The notes beneath the pieces were generated by a model that searched no databases, had not been told where the DNA came from, and worked only from the letters and a program-made list of their open reading frames with translations. The position numbers and the translations under genes were made by a program. A stretch of 64,000 nt of DNA. Source: an uncultured Marinobacter sp. GTDB lineage: Bacteria; Pseudomonadota; Gammaproteobacteria; Pseudomonadales; Oleiphilaceae. This document shows positions 46,088-56,820 of the stretch, in pieces (positions within the stretch are counted from its first letter, which is position 1; every line of letters begins with the position of its first letter). The stretch is from assembly GCF_946886895.1 (NCBI RefSeq), contig NZ_CAMPJO010000008.1, forward strand, positions 62,001-126,000, written 5' to 3'.

Positions 46088-46886
46088 TCAGACTCCTGTG
46101 GTCCATGCTGTTATTGAAGCGCTCGCCGGGTTGCGGCGCACACCGCCTGGCTGCCCCGATGGGCCCGCCTCCCGGCAGCGCGATCACCTTGCTCTTGCGC
46201 CAGGCGGGGCGCCGGGGCAGCGGTGCGTACACGCGCTTTTTGGCAAGGATACAGTAATACGCGCCAATGGGCAGGAACCGCTGACCGGAGAGAACCGGAT
46301 GTCTGCCCAGAGCCGTGCGCTGGAAAGGCAGGCGAAAAAAACGGGTCACCGAACTGTCGATACTGAAATCGAGGAGTCGCAACCAGTCCTCCATCCTGCT
46401 GCGCAGCATAAACCGTCCGCCCCACGGCCCGTGGCGATGGCGGGAAAGCAGTTTACGCAGGCCCCAGAGACTCACTGGATTGAACCCGATCAGCGCAATG
46501 GTGCCCTCGCCCCGCAAGACCCGGGATGCCTCCCGCAGCACCTGATGCGGGTGAGGCGAAAAATCCGCCGTGTGATGGAGCACCACCAGTTCCATGGAAT
46601 CGTTGGGGAACGGGAGTTCGTCGGCGTCACAGACAACGACGCCGTCCGGAATGTGAGGAAACCACCGGGGTGTGGTCAGGATCTTGTGCGAAAAGTCGGT
46701 GCCATTGGCCAACGGCAGCCGGTGGCTGACACACACCTGAACCTGGCGCGCGCCGGTCAGGCGCTCAAGCTCCTGATTGACGAACTCGCGCTGCTCAGCC
46801 AATAGCGTTCGCCCCAGCGGGGTCTGGAACCAGTGTTCGAAGCTCTCATGCCGGGCCGGATAATCGATTGCCTCGGGTTCTTTCAC
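46077..46886 (-). CDS. Class I SAM-dependent methyltransferase
   Basis: A 269-residue methyltransferase with a UbiE/type-11-like core: [19 protein letters not shown], then [20 protein letters not shown]. The usual glycine-rich SAM motif is replaced by a variant region, with the first part ([20 protein letters not shown]) typical of the rnhA/gloB-linked family (PA1814 in Pseudomonas). I start at the GTG at 46886, since the in-frame region upstream overlaps gloB on the other strand and has no family similarity. Substrate unknown. Divergent from gloB by 96 bases. Confidence 0.85.
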   Translation of the reverse strand: MKEPEAIDYPARHESFEHWFQTPLGRTLLAEQREFVNQELERLTGARQVQVCVSHRLPLANGTDFSHKILTTPRWFPHIPDGVVVCDADELPFPNDSMELVVLHHTADFSPHPHQVLREASRVLRGEGTIALIGFNPVSLWGLRKLLSRHRHGPWGGRFMLRSRMEDWLRLLDFSIDSSVTRFFRLPFQRTALGRHPVLSGQRFLPIGAYYCILAKKRVYAPLPRRPAWRKSKVIALPGGGPIGAARRCAPQPGERFNNSMDHRSLNDR

Positions 46887-46982
46887 CGTCTGTCCACTCC
46901 CGCCATCCAAAACCCACAGTTGGGGCCGCCCATGTAATGCTCTATCATAACAGTCACATTCGTGAAGCACATGTGGAGAGCC

Positions 46983-47777
46983 ATGTTCACTATCTCTGCC
47001 ATTCCGGCCTTTAACGACAACTACATCTGGTGCCTGTCCGACAGCGAGACTGGCGGTGCTCTGGTCGTGGACCCCGGCCAGGCACAGCCGGTACAGGATC
47101 ACCTGACGGCAAACAATCTGACGCTCGAAGCCATTCTCATCACCCACCACCACCCTGACCATGTCGGCGGCGTCTCTCAACTGGGGGCAACATGGCCCGA
47201 CGCCGAGATCACCGGCCCGGCCGAGTCCCCTTTCCAGGACAGCACCCGTAAAGTCAGCCCCGGTGATGCCATCCAGTGGCGGGGCATAGGTTTCCAGGTA
47301 CTCGGTGTTCCGGGCCACACCCTGGACCATATAGCCTACTTTGCCGGTACCGAGGTTGATGGCCGGCCCGTGCTGTTTTGTGGCGACACCCTGTTTGTCT
47401 GCGGCTGCGGGCGGTTATTCGAGGGCTCCCCGGAACAGATGCGTCAATCACTGCAGACCCTGAGGACGCTGCCGGAAAAAACCGCCGTCTACTGTGCCCA
47501 TGAATACACCCTTGCCAACCTCCGGTTTGCCCGCAGCTGGCTACCGGATGATCCGGCCCTGAAAGCGTTTGAGCAGCAATGCCAGGTCCTTCGCGACAAC
47601 GGAGAACCGACGGTGCCGTCAGTGCTCGGCGACGAAAAAAGGCTGAACCCTTTCCTGCGTTGGGATGATCCGGCGGTTATGGATGCAGCGCGGCAGTACG
47701 GTGCCCGAAACCAACTGCCGGCGGATTCGGAGAACGCCATTTTCGCTGCCATTCGTCATGGCAAAGACCACTTCTGA
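46983..47777 (+). CDS. gloB: Hydroxyacylglutathione hydrolase (glyoxalase II)
   Basis: A 264-residue metallo-beta-lactamase-fold enzyme that hydrolyses S-lactoylglutathione, finishing methylglyoxal detoxification. Metal ligands: [34 protein letters not shown] and [10 protein letters not shown]; the C-terminal glutathione-binding part ends RHGKDHF. The ATG at 46983 follows GGAGA; an earlier ATG at 46962 is less likely because it has no ribosome site. Length matches E. coli GloB. Confidence 0.95.
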   Translation: MFTISAIPAFNDNYIWCLSDSETGGALVVDPGQAQPVQDHLTANNLTLEAILITHHHPDHVGGVSQLGATWPDAEITGPAESPFQDSTRKVSPGDAIQWRGIGFQVLGVPGHTLDHIAYFAGTEVDGRPVLFCGDTLFVCGCGRLFEGSPEQMRQSLQTLRTLPEKTAVYCAHEYTLANLRFARSWLPDDPALKAFEQQCQVLRDNGEPTVPSVLGDEKRLNPFLRWDDPAVMDAARQYGARNQLPADSENAIFAAIRHGKDHF

Positions 47778-47789
47778 TGGTTAACAAAT

Positions 47790-47816
47790 CCTCTCACCGC
47801 TGTAACGAGAGGTTTC
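47790..47816 (+). terminator. Weak terminator-like hairpin after gloB
   Basis: CCTCTC and GAGAGG form a six-pair stem with an 11-base loop followed by TTTCTT. Weak compared with the other terminators in the window; partial termination at best. Confidence 0.3.
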
Positions 47817-47846
47817 TTGACCCCTTTTTGACGCTTCCAATAGAAT
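47817..47846 (+). promoter_or_regulatory. Possible mltD promoter
   Basis: TTGACC (47817-47822) and TAGAAT (47841-47846) are separated by 18 bases, and TTGACG with GACAAT 17 bases later overlaps them. Either or both could start transcription about 80 bases before mltD. Confidence 0.42.
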
Positions 47847-47933
47847 CCATGACAATTTGCGCTCGTAACTCACTCAATACGCCGGCTTTCCCTACACATT
47901 CGCCTGCGTCAACTGTACTCCGGAAGTAACCTT

Positions 47934-49691
47934 ATGTCGGTCAAACGATTGTCCCTGTTGTTCTTTTCAAGCCTGCTGGCAAGCGGCTGCAGTGTGCTTG
48001 AGCGACCGGTGGAAAGCCTGCTCAACCCGACGGACTGGTTCAGTGATCATTTCGGCGATGAACAGGGTGAGAACGAGAACCCCATGGAGTCCGAGCAGGT
48101 TACCCTGGCCACCGGGGATGAGGAACTGAAGGAGTCAGTGGCGTCGGGTCAGCCGGAGGACGGGGTCCGCAACGAACCTCTCGATGATGCCATCGCTCCC
48201 GAGCTCAAGACGACCGCCCGTGAAGCCCGCGAAAAACTGGATAACCCGGAAAATGCCAAACCCGCCAGTGCCATTGACCAGAGCCTCTGGCAGCGTCTCC
48301 GCAGTGGTTTTGCCCTTAATCATGATGTGAATAATGAACGGGTCCGGGACCAACTGGACTGGTATGCCAGCCACCCCGATTACATCGACCGGGTGGTCGA
48401 GCGCGGCAGCCGGTATCTGCACTACATCCTGAACCAGACCGAAAAACGCGGCCTGCCCACCGAGTTTGCTCTGCTGCCGGTGGTTGAAAGCGCGTTTGAT
48501 CCCTTTGCCTATTCCCACGGCCGGGCCGCCGGACTCTGGCAGTTCATCCCGTCCACCGGCAAATATTTCGGCCTGACACAAAGCTGGTGGCACGATGACC
48601 GACGCGATGTCATCGCCGCCACCGACGCCGCCCTGACCTATCTCGAAAAGCTGGCCAATCGCTTTGACGGCGACTACACCCTCGCGCTCGCAGCCTACAA
48701 CAGCGGTGGTGGCACTGTGTCAAGTGCCATGAGGCGTAACCGGAAAGCCGGCAAGCCAACGGACTTCTGGTCGCTGGAATTGCCGAGAGAAACCCGGCAC
48801 TACGCCCCGAAGCTCATTGCCCTGGCGAAAATCTTTGATCAGCCGGAGGCCTACGGAATCACCCTTCCGCCGCTGGAGGATAAACCTTACTTCGCCGTTG
48901 TCGAAACCGGCTCCCAACTGGACCTTGCCCAGGCCGCGAAGCTCGCCGGCGTCGATATCGAAGAAATATACCTTCTGAATCCGTCCTACAATCGCTGGGC
49001 CACCCATCCCGAAGGCCCGCACCGGTTGCTGGTGCCCGTGGCCAATGCCGAAACCTTCCGGCAGGCGCTGGATCGCATTCCGTCAGACCAGCGGGTGTCC
49101 TGGAAGACCTACAAAGTGGAATCCGGCGACAGCCTGAATACCATTGCCCGTAAGTTCTCCACTACGCCGACCGTGATCCAGCAGGTCAACAAACTCGACA
49201 GCGACCTGATCCGCATTGGCCAACGCCTGATTATCCCGTCCTCCTCCAAGGGAGCCGACGCCTATGCCCTCAGTGCGCCACAACGGCTGGAACGAAAGCA
49301 GGATCGGAAGCGGGACGGCAACAAGGTTCGTTACACCGTACGGCGTGGCGATACCTTCTGGGATATTGCCCGGGAGCATCGCGTGTCGGTGCGGCAGGTC
49401 GCCGGCTGGAACGGCATGGCGCCCGGCGATCCACTGATTCCCGGCAAGGAGCTCGTTATCTGGTCACAAACCAGCCAGCCGACCGTGCTGGCCTCTAATT
49501 CCGCCCGAAGCGATGCCATGGTGCGCCGGGTCGGCTACCGGGTCCGGAAGGGGGATTCCCTGTCGACCATCGCCAGCCGGTTCTCGGTGAATGTGAGCGA
49601 CATCGCAAGCTGGAATGACCTGAACACCGCCCGATATCTGCAACCCGGGCAAAGTCTGGTACTCTACGTGGACATCCGGAACAGCCCCTGA
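47934..49691 (+). CDS. mltD: Membrane-bound lytic transglycosylase D with three LysM domains
   Basis: A 585-residue outer-membrane lipoprotein. Signal peptide with lipobox LLASGC at about 16-21; an acidic linker follows to 100. The family 1/GH23 transglycosylase domain (about 140-300) has the catalytic glutamate in LPVVESAFDPFAYSHGRAAG and LWQFIPSTGKYFGL. Three LysM peptidoglycan-binding repeats occupy about 395-440, 460-505 and 535-580 (YKVESGDSLNTIA, YTVRRGDTFWDIA, YRVRKGDSLSTIA). It cleaves glycan strands during wall turnover. Three LysM is more than the two of E. coli MltD. Confidence 0.94.
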   Translation: MSVKRLSLLFFSSLLASGCSVLERPVESLLNPTDWFSDHFGDEQGENENPMESEQVTLATGDEELKESVASGQPEDGVRNEPLDDAIAPELKTTAREAREKLDNPENAKPASAIDQSLWQRLRSGFALNHDVNNERVRDQLDWYASHPDYIDRVVERGSRYLHYILNQTEKRGLPTEFALLPVVESAFDPFAYSHGRAAGLWQFIPSTGKYFGLTQSWWHDDRRDVIAATDAALTYLEKLANRFDGDYTLALAAYNSGGGTVSSAMRRNRKAGKPTDFWSLELPRETRHYAPKLIALAKIFDQPEAYGITLPPLEDKPYFAVVETGSQLDLAQAAKLAGVDIEEIYLLNPSYNRWATHPEGPHRLLVPVANAETFRQALDRIPSDQRVSWKTYKVESGDSLNTIARKFSTTPTVIQQVNKLDSDLIRIGQRLIIPSSSKGADAYALSAPQRLERKQDRKRDGNKVRYTVRRGDTFWDIAREHRVSVRQVAGWNGMAPGDPLIPGKELVIWSQTSQPTVLASNSARSDAMVRRVGYRVRKGDSLSTIASRFSVNVSDIASWNDLNTARYLQPGQSLVLYVDIRNSP

Positions 49692-49817
49692 GCAATCCCG
49701 TGCGCGGCCCCGGAACTTTCAGTAACGACAAGAATCATAAGGGTTCGGTATGAGCCCGGCGAGGTGCCTGCCCGGATGCAGGTACCCCGGCCTGAAACTC
49801 CAGAACGTGCGAGACTC

Positions 49818-51650
49818 ATGACAAGAATGCGGACTACCCCAATCCTTACCTCAGTTTTTACCTCGCTGGCCCTGCTGGCAACATCGTTACCCACCCTTGC
49901 CGAAACCAGTCCCGGGGACGCCAAAAGTCCGCCAAGGCACGGGATTGCCATGCACGGTCAACCGAAGTATCCGGAAGGATTCAAGGCGTTTGATTACGTC
50001 AATCCAGAGGCACCCAAGGGCGGCACACTTAGGCTGGCGGTGGTGTCAAACGGCTTTGATTCCTTCAACCCCTTCGATGTCCGTGGTGTCGCCGCTGCGG
50101 GTATCAGCAGTTATCTGTACGACACCCTGCTGGTGCCGTCCGATGATGAGCCGTTCTCCGCGTATGGGCTGATCGCCGAATCCCTGGAAACACCGCCAGA
50201 CCGAAGCTACGTGGTGTTCAACCTTCGGGAGCAGGCTCGCTTTCACGATGGTGAGCCGATAACCGCCGAGGATGTGAAGTTTTCGTTTGATACCCTGACC
50301 ACCAAGGGCCACCCGTTTTTCCGGAACTACTACGCCGGTGTCAGTAAGGTAACCATCGAATCGCCAACCCGTATCCGGTTTGACTTCGAGGAAACCACCA
50401 ATCGGGAGCTGCCGCTGATTCTCGGCCAGATGCCAATTCTTCCCGAACACTACTGGCAAGACCGGAAATTTGGCGAAAATGGCCTGACGCCGCCGCTCGG
50501 CAGTGGTCCGTACCGCATTGGTGAGTTCGAGGCCGGCCGGTCCATTACCTACGAGCGGGTCAAGGATTACTGGGCGCAGGATCTTGGAGTTCGTCGGGGC
50601 CGTTTCAACTTCGACCACATCCGCTACGACTACTACACCGACGATACCGTTGCTCTGGAGTCGTTCAAGGCCGGCAATGTCGATTTTCGCCTGGAGTCCT
50701 CGGCCAAGAACTGGGCAACCGCCTACACCGGTGAGAAATTCAACAACGGCACGATCATTACCGAAGCCATCGAGCACCATCGTCCTACTGGCATGCAGGG
50801 CTTTATCTACAACACCCGGCGCGCCGTGTTCAGCGATCCGAAAGTCCGGGAAGCACTGGCCTATGCGTTCGATTTTGAGTGGGCCAACCAGAACCTGTTT
50901 TACGACCAATATACGCGCACCGACAGCTACTTTGAAAACAGTGAACTGGCCTCCTCGGGCCTGCCCACGGGTCGGGAACTGGAGATACTGGAAAACTATC
51001 GTGACCGGCTGGATCCAGACGTGTTCACTGAACGCTACGCTCCGCCAGCCGCTGAAGGCGCCTCCGGGTTAAGGCAGAACCTGCGCACCGCCATGACCCT
51101 GCTCCAGTCGGCCGGCTACGGCTTCCGGGATGCCAAGATGGTCCATCTCGAAACCGGCGAGCCACTGGCCTTTGAAATTCTGCTGTTTCAGAAGAGTTTC
51201 GAACGGGTGGTGCTGCCATTCAAAGATAATCTGGCGAAGCTTGGCATCGACGTTTCGGTTCGTCTGGTCGACAGTAACCAGTATATCCAGCGTGTTCGCA
51301 ATTTTGAATTCGATATGATTATCCAGGTCCTGCCCCAGTCGGACTCGCCGGGCAATGAGCAGCGGGAGTACTGGCACTCATCCAATGTCGACGCGGTCGG
51401 CTCCCGTAACTACATGGGCGTCAGTGACCCGGTTATTGATGAACTGGTCAGCCTGGTTATACAGGCCCCTGACAGGGACGAACTGGTCTATCGCACGCGG
51501 GCCCTGGATCGGGTGCTCCTGCAGGGGCACTACGTGATTCCCCAATGGCACCTGGCGAAAGACCGGGTCGCCTACTGGCACCACCTGGAACGTCCGGCAA
51601 TCACACCGAAGAACGGAATCGATCTGGATAACTGGTGGGTAGCGCCCTGA
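49818..51650 (+). CDS. Periplasmic peptide-binding protein, YejA-like
   Basis: A 610-residue family-5 extracellular solute-binding protein. I start at ATG 49818, which gives a classical signal peptide (MTRMRTTPILTSVFTSLALL then cleavage near LAE); upstream in-frame ATGs lack this. Mature-protein marks are HGIAMHGQPKYPEGFKAFDYVNPEAPKGG in separate stretches, FHDGEPITAEDVKFSFDTL, and YTGEKFNNG. It delivers oligopeptides or peptide-nucleotide antibiotics such as microcin C to the permease encoded next. The homologous Npp locus of P. aeruginosa has two binding proteins; only one is present here. Confidence 0.9.
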   Translation: MTRMRTTPILTSVFTSLALLATSLPTLAETSPGDAKSPPRHGIAMHGQPKYPEGFKAFDYVNPEAPKGGTLRLAVVSNGFDSFNPFDVRGVAAAGISSYLYDTLLVPSDDEPFSAYGLIAESLETPPDRSYVVFNLREQARFHDGEPITAEDVKFSFDTLTTKGHPFFRNYYAGVSKVTIESPTRIRFDFEETTNRELPLILGQMPILPEHYWQDRKFGENGLTPPLGSGPYRIGEFEAGRSITYERVKDYWAQDLGVRRGRFNFDHIRYDYYTDDTVALESFKAGNVDFRLESSAKNWATAYTGEKFNNGTIITEAIEHHRPTGMQGFIYNTRRAVFSDPKVREALAYAFDFEWANQNLFYDQYTRTDSYFENSELASSGLPTGRELEILENYRDRLDPDVFTERYAPPAAEGASGLRQNLRTAMTLLQSAGYGFRDAKMVHLETGEPLAFEILLFQKSFERVVLPFKDNLAKLGIDVSVRLVDSNQYIQRVRNFEFDMIIQVLPQSDSPGNEQREYWHSSNVDAVGSRNYMGVSDPVIDELVSLVIQAPDRDELVYRTRALDRVLLQGHYVIPQWHLAKDRVAYWHHLERPAITPKNGIDLDNWWVAP

Positions 51651-51700
51651 GCATCTGATTCTTACCCGTGCCGTAACGAAACGGAAGGACCTCCTCGCCG

Positions 51701-52783
51701 ATGGGCATTTATATACTCAGACGTCTGGCACTGATTATCCCGACACTGGTCGGGATCATGTTGTTGAATTTCATCATCGTGCAGGCAGCGCCCGGCGGCC
51801 CGATAGAACAGTTCATCGCGGAGATGGAGGGCCATGGTGGCAGTGCCCTGGCCCGGGCATCCGGCGGCGGCGGAGAGGAGGTCTCCAGTGCCTCCGGTGA
51901 CACCCGTGGTTCACGGGGACTCTCCGAAGAGATGCTCCGGGAAATCGAAAAGATGTACGGGTTCGATAAACCCGCCCACGAACGATTCTTCAAAATGCTC
52001 GGCGATTACGCCACCTTCGATTTCGGCGATTCCTTCTTCCGGGAGCGCAGCGTGATCGACCTGATTCTCGACAAGATGCCGGTATCCATCTCGCTGGGGC
52101 TCTGGTCAACCCTGATCATCTACTTCATCTCTATCCCTCTGGGCATTCGCAAGGCTGTTTCGGACGGTTCCCGCTTCGATGTCTGGAGCAGTTCGGCCAT
52201 TGTGATCGGCTACGCCATCCCGGGTTTTCTGTTTGCCATACTGCTCATCGTGCTGTTTGCCGGGGGGAGCTATTTCGACTGGTTCCCGCTCCGGGGTTTG
52301 ACGTCGTCCAATTTTGAGGAACTCACCTGGTATCAGAAAATCGGGGATTATTTCTGGCACCTGGTTCTGCCGGTGACCGCGAACGTGATTGGTGGTTTTG
52401 CCACGCTGACCCTGCTCACCAAAAACTCATTCCTTGATGAAATCAGCAAGCAGTACGTGGTGACCGCCAAGGCCAAGGGCCTGGATGAAAAGCAGATGCT
52501 TTACGGTCACGTCTTCCGCAACGCCATGCTGATTGTCATTGCCAGTCTTCCGGGCGTGCTGGTCGCGCTGTTCTTTACCGGCTCCCTGCTGATTGAGGTT
52601 ATTTTCTCCCTCGACGGGCTCGGCCTGCTGGGTTTTGAGGCCGCATTGAACCGGGACTATCCGGTGATCTTTGGCACCCTGTATATTTTTACGCTGATGG
52701 GGCTGGTGCTGAAGCTGGTGTCCGACATTACCTACGTTCTGGTGGACCCGCGCATCGATTTTGAAAGCCGGGAGGGGGCATAA
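51701..52783 (+). CDS. Peptide ABC transporter permease, YejB-like
   Basis: A 360-residue inner-membrane permease of the oligopeptide type. N-terminal helix [24 protein letters not shown] is typical; five more helices follow the periplasmic loop (about 30-105), which is enlarged by a glycine/serine-rich segment ([17 protein letters not shown]). The cytoplasmic coupling motif lies in [23 protein letters not shown]. Forms a heterodimer with the next gene product, two bases downstream. E. coli YejB is 364 residues. Confidence 0.92.
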   Translation: MGIYILRRLALIIPTLVGIMLLNFIIVQAAPGGPIEQFIAEMEGHGGSALARASGGGGEEVSSASGDTRGSRGLSEEMLREIEKMYGFDKPAHERFFKMLGDYATFDFGDSFFRERSVIDLILDKMPVSISLGLWSTLIIYFISIPLGIRKAVSDGSRFDVWSSSAIVIGYAIPGFLFAILLIVLFAGGSYFDWFPLRGLTSSNFEELTWYQKIGDYFWHLVLPVTANVIGGFATLTLLTKNSFLDEISKQYVVTAKAKGLDEKQMLYGHVFRNAMLIVIASLPGVLVALFFTGSLLIEVIFSLDGLGLLGFEAALNRDYPVIFGTLYIFTLMGLVLKLVSDITYVLVDPRIDFESREGA

Positions 52784-52785
52784 CC

Positions 52786-53808
52786 ATGAATGCCCTGACC
52801 CCGATCCAGCAACGCCGGCTACGTAACTTCCGGGCCAACCGCCGGGGCTACTGGTCGCTCTGGATTTTTCTTTTTCTGTTCGGGCTGTCACTGTTCGCCG
52901 AGGTTATCGCCAATGATGCCCCCCTGGTGGTGTCTTACAAAGGTGACTGGTATTTCCCTGTCGTTGAATCGGTGCCAGGAACAACCTTTGGTGGGTTCCT
53001 GCCCACCGAGGCGGATTACCGGGATGATTTTATTGCAGATGAGATCAAGGCCCATGGATGGATGTTGTGGCCTCCTATCCCCTTCAGTTACGACACGATC
53101 AATTATGACCTTGAGGTGCCCTCACCGGCGCCTCCAAGCACCGTGAACTGGCTGGGCACCGACGATCAGGGCCGTGATGTGGCAGCCCGGGTCATATACG
53201 GCTTCCGGATCTCTGTACTGTTCGGACTGACGCTTACGTTTGCCAGCTGTATCGTCGGTGTCACCGTCGGTGCCATCCAGGGCTATTACGGCGGTAAGGT
53301 CGATCTTCTGGGCCAACGATTCATTGAGATCTGGTCCGGCCTTCCGGTGTTGTACCTGCTGATCATACTGTCCAGTATTGTCCAGCCCAACTTCTGGTGG
53401 CTGCTCGGGATCATGCTGTTGTTCAGCTGGATGGGGCTGGTGGATGTGGTGCGCGCCGAGTTCCTGCGTGCCCGCAATCTTGAATATGTGAAAGCCGCCC
53501 GGGCGTTGGGGCTGGAAAACCGGTTGATCATGTTCCGACACATTCTGCCGAACGCCATGGTGGCCACGCTGACGTTTCTGCCCTTTATCCTCACCGGGGC
53601 CATTACCGGCCTCACCTCACTGGACTTTCTGGGATTCGGACTGCCGTCGGGGTCGCCCTCCCTGGGAGAGCTGATCGCGCAGGGCAAGGCCAACCTGCAT
53701 GCGCCCTGGCTGGGCATTTCGGCCTTTGTGTCGCTGTCGGTAATGCTGACACTCCTGGTGTTCGTGGGCGAAGCGGTCCGTGATGCCTTCGATCCGAGGA
53801 AAAGCTGA
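52786..53808 (+). CDS. Peptide ABC transporter permease, YejE-like
   Basis: A 340-residue second permease. The first helix (WSLWIFLFLFGLSLFAEVIA) is followed by a long periplasmic loop (45-135) with GWMLWPPIPFSYDTINYDLE, a YejE mark, and the DDQGRDVAARVIYGFRISV motif. The ATPase-coupling sequence is RARNLEYVKAARALGLENRLIMFRHILPN (two stretches). It begins two bases after the YejB-like gene and ends two bases before the ATPase gene. Confidence 0.93.
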   Translation: MNALTPIQQRRLRNFRANRRGYWSLWIFLFLFGLSLFAEVIANDAPLVVSYKGDWYFPVVESVPGTTFGGFLPTEADYRDDFIADEIKAHGWMLWPPIPFSYDTINYDLEVPSPAPPSTVNWLGTDDQGRDVAARVIYGFRISVLFGLTLTFASCIVGVTVGAIQGYYGGKVDLLGQRFIEIWSGLPVLYLLIILSSIVQPNFWWLLGIMLLFSWMGLVDVVRAEFLRARNLEYVKAARALGLENRLIMFRHILPNAMVATLTFLPFILTGAITGLTSLDFLGFGLPSGSPSLGELIAQGKANLHAPWLGISAFVSLSVMLTLLVFVGEAVRDAFDPRKS

Positions 53809-53809
53809 T

Positions 53810-55432
53810 ATGAGTGACTTGCTGACCATCAACGATCTGTCGATCTGCTTTGATCAGGGTACCCGGGTTGTGGACTCGCTCTCACTGCGGATTCGTGCTG
53901 GAGAAACCCTTGCGCTGGTGGGCGAAAGCGGCTCCGGGAAATCGGTTTCAGCGTTGTCTGTGCTCCGTCTGTTGGACGAACGTCACGCCAGCTACCCCAC
54001 TGGCACCATCGAGTTTCAGGGCGAGGACATGCTCACCGCAACCGATAAGCGCCTGCGCCAGATCCGGGGTCGTCACATCAGCATGATCTTTCAGGAGCCC
54101 ATGACGTCCCTGAACCCGCTCCATACCGTGGAGAAACAGATTAGCGAAACCCTGGCACTGCATAAGGGCATGCGGGAGGCCCAGGCGCGGGAACGATGCC
54201 TGGAGCTGTTGACGCTGGTGGGTATTGAAAACCCCGAATCCCGCCTGGGCAGCTACCCGCACCAACTCTCGGGCGGCCAGAAGCAACGCGTGATGATTGC
54301 CATGGCCCTGGCCAATGAGCCCGAGCTGCTGATCGCCGATGAACCCACCACTGCCCTGGACGTGACCGTACAGAAGCAGGTGCTGGAACTGCTCCGGGAC
54401 CTGCGACAGCGTATGGGGATGGCGATCCTGCTGATCACCCATGATCTCAGTATTGTCCGGCGTTACGCCGATTACGTAGCGGTGATGGAACAGGGCAAAC
54501 TGGTGGAATACGCTGGCACCGAAGACCTGTTCCGGTCGCCCGGCCACGCCTACACACGCAAATTGCTCGACGCCGAACCGCCGGCCGCGCCGTCAACGGT
54601 CAGCGTGACCCAGGAACCACTGCTCAATGTGTCCGATCTGGACGTTCGTTTCCCCATCAGAAGGACGCTGCTTGGCCGGGTAAAAACCGCCTTCCACGCC
54701 GTCCAGCGGGCAAATTTTTCCCTGAACCGTGGCGAAACCCTGGGTATTGTCGGCGAAAGTGGCAGCGGCAAAACGACCATCGGCCATGCCCTTGTCAAAC
54801 TGACGGCGGCCACTGGCAGCATTCGACTGACCGGGGAGGAAATTGCCGGCCTCTCCCAACGGGATTTTCGGCCGTACCGACGGCGGATGCAGATCGTTTT
54901 TCAGGATCCGTTTGGTAGCCTGAACCCGAGGATGTCGGTGGCCGAAATCGTTCGCGAAGGTCTCGACATTCATGCTCCTGAACAACGGGAGAGCCATGAT
55001 CGCAAGGTTATTCAGGCGCTGACAGATGTCGGGCTCGATCCGGAGGCGCGACACCGCTACCCCCATGAGTTTTCCGGCGGGCAACGTCAGCGCATCGCCA
55101 TCGCCAGGGCCCTGGTGCTGCAACCGGACCTGATCATCCTGGATGAGCCGACCTCCGCCCTTGACCGGACGGTTCAGAAACAGGTGATTGAGCTGTTGCG
55201 GGAAATCCAGGCCCGATATGGTCTAAGCTATATCTTTATCAGTCATGACCTGTCCGTGGTACGGGCACTCAGCCATCAACTGCTGGTGCTGAACAAAGGG
55301 CAGATCGTGGAGTACGGCCCGGCCGCGGATATTTTCCGTGCGCCCCAGGCAGCGTATACCCAGGAACTGTTGAGTGCCGCGTTGTTTTACCAGAACAACG
55401 CCACCGACGCCGGCAAGACTACGACTATTTGA
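53810..55432 (+). CDS. Peptide ABC transporter, double ATP-binding protein, YejF-like
   Basis: A 540-residue cytoplasmic protein with two ABC ATPase domains. First domain: Walker [12 protein letters not shown], signature [15 protein letters not shown], Walker [13 protein letters not shown]. Second domain: [38 protein letters not shown]. It powers the YejB/YejE-like pore. I start at the ATG at 53810 after a GAGGAAA ribosome site, one base after the YejE-like stop codon. E. coli YejF is 529 residues. Confidence 0.94.
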   Translation: MSDLLTINDLSICFDQGTRVVDSLSLRIRAGETLALVGESGSGKSVSALSVLRLLDERHASYPTGTIEFQGEDMLTATDKRLRQIRGRHISMIFQEPMTSLNPLHTVEKQISETLALHKGMREAQARERCLELLTLVGIENPESRLGSYPHQLSGGQKQRVMIAMALANEPELLIADEPTTALDVTVQKQVLELLRDLRQRMGMAILLITHDLSIVRRYADYVAVMEQGKLVEYAGTEDLFRSPGHAYTRKLLDAEPPAAPSTVSVTQEPLLNVSDLDVRFPIRRTLLGRVKTAFHAVQRANFSLNRGETLGIVGESGSGKTTIGHALVKLTAATGSIRLTGEEIAGLSQRDFRPYRRRMQIVFQDPFGSLNPRMSVAEIVREGLDIHAPEQRESHDRKVIQALTDVGLDPEARHRYPHEFSGGQRQRIAIARALVLQPDLIILDEPTSALDRTVQKQVIELLREIQARYGLSYIFISHDLSVVRALSHQLLVLNKGQIVEYGPAADIFRAPQAAYTQELLSAALFYQNNATDAGKTTTI

Positions 55433-55498
55433 GCGTTACCCCCGGCGCAACTCTTCAGGGATAATGCACGCAAATCAGGAACACAGGGAGAATGAACC

Positions 55499-56284
55499 AT
55501 GGGAATCCTCAGTGGCAAACGAGCACTGATCGTTGGCGTCGCCAGCAAACTGTCCATCGCCTACGGCATTGCCGACGCGTTCGCCCGGGAGGGTGCCGAG
55601 CTGGCATTTACCTATCAGAACGAGAAACTTCAGCCCCGGGTTGAGAAGTTCGCGGAAGGATGGGGCAGCAAGCTGACCTTTCCCTGTGATGTCGCCAGTG
55701 ACGAAGAGATCGAGAAGGTCTTCACCGAGCTGGGCAAACACTGGGACAAGGTTGACATCATCGTGCACGCGGTTGGCTTCGCACCAGGCCATGAGCTTGA
55801 TGGCAACTACGTGGACGTGACCACCCGGGAGGGCTTCCGCATCGCCCACGATATCAGTTCCTACAGCTTTGTGGCGCTGGCCAAGGGTGCCCGCAACATG
55901 CTGCACGAAGGCAGTTCGCTGCTGACCCTGAGTTACCTCGGTGCCGAGCGGGTTCTCCAGAACTACAACGTGATGGGGCTTGCCAAGGCGTCCCTGGAAG
56001 CCAATGTGCGCTATATGGCCGCCAGCCTGGGCCGGGACGGCATCCGGGTGAACGGGATCTCTGCCGGCCCGATCAAGACCCTGGCCGCGTCCGGCATCAA
56101 GAGTTTCCGTCGGATGCTGGCCGAAAACGCCAAGCGGGCGCCCCTTCGTCGCAATGTCACCACCGATGAAGTCGGTAACGCTGCAGCGTTCCTCGGCTCC
56201 GACCTCGCCAGTGGCATCACCGGTGAAATCATGTACGTGGATGCCGGTTTCAACATTACCGGCATGGGCGAACTGGAAGACTGA
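55499..56284 (+). CDS. fabI: Enoyl-[acyl-carrier-protein] reductase FabI
   Basis: A 261-residue NADH-dependent enoyl-ACP reductase, final step of fatty-acid elongation. Cofactor region [20 protein letters not shown], the triclosan-contact loop [13 protein letters not shown], and the catalytic tyrosines and lysine in [19 protein letters not shown] are all present, so it should be a triclosan-sensitive FabI. Length matches E. coli (262). It follows the Yej-like operon by 66 bases in the same direction, as in Pseudomonas (PA1806). Confidence 0.96.
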   Translation: MGILSGKRALIVGVASKLSIAYGIADAFAREGAELAFTYQNEKLQPRVEKFAEGWGSKLTFPCDVASDEEIEKVFTELGKHWDKVDIIVHAVGFAPGHELDGNYVDVTTREGFRIAHDISSYSFVALAKGARNMLHEGSSLLTLSYLGAERVLQNYNVMGLAKASLEANVRYMAASLGRDGIRVNGISAGPIKTLAASGIKSFRRMLAENAKRAPLRRNVTTDEVGNAAAFLGSDLASGITGEIMYVDAGFNITGMGELED

Positions 56285-56347
56285 CCGGCACAGCATAGTT
56301 GAGATCGAGTGCACCGTTGAAAGCGAGGGTCGGCGCCGCGCCGGCCC

Positions 56348-56755
56348 TCAGTCCTCGGCCATAACCTCGGCCACGGCTTCGACCCATTCCACATAGGCGG
56401 TCTCATCTGACTCGATGATGTGCACCCCCACCAGAAATTCCGACTCGCTCGGGCGGCACCAGACCACCTCTACAGCCAGCCGGAACCGGTCTTCGTAACG
56501 ACCAAAAGCAACATCGGCCGGCAACAGGGCGCCCAGCGACAGGGGTTCCGGAGACAACAGGCACAACCCGCCCGCCGAGATGTCCCGTATCTGGCATACC
56601 AGCTCCCGCAGGCCGTGGGGCCCGGGCGTTTCCGGAGACGGGGACTCAAGTTCAAGAATCGCGCGGGCCCGGGCCGTTAACCGGTAATCGCCACGATTAT
56701 CCTGGCCGGCCAGTGCGTCGTCCGGCGTACCAAACCGGTAGTCATTGTCGCTCAT
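56348..56755 (-). CDS. PilZ-domain protein
   Basis: A 135-residue protein with one PilZ-like domain. The beginning has RLTARARAILELESP with spaced arginines where c-di-GMP-binding RxxxR normally lies, then ICQIRDISAGGLCLLS matching the second motif (D/NxSxxG: DISAGG). Both motifs appear intact, so c-di-GMP binding is plausible. It lies 65 bases downstream of the DUF1631 gene on the same strand. A GC-rich hairpin just after its stop separates it from the convergent fabI end. Confidence 0.82.
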   Translation of the reverse strand: MSDNDYRFGTPDDALAGQDNRGDYRLTARARAILELESPSPETPGPHGLRELVCQIRDISAGGLCLLSPEPLSLGALLPADVAFGRYEDRFRLAVEVVWCRPSESEFLVGVHIIESDETAYVEWVEAVAEVMAED

Positions 56756-56820
56756 TGTTATTGTTCCCGCCTCTGACTCGTTTAACTCATACCCACATCG
56801 CCGGACATCCGTTCCGCTCG

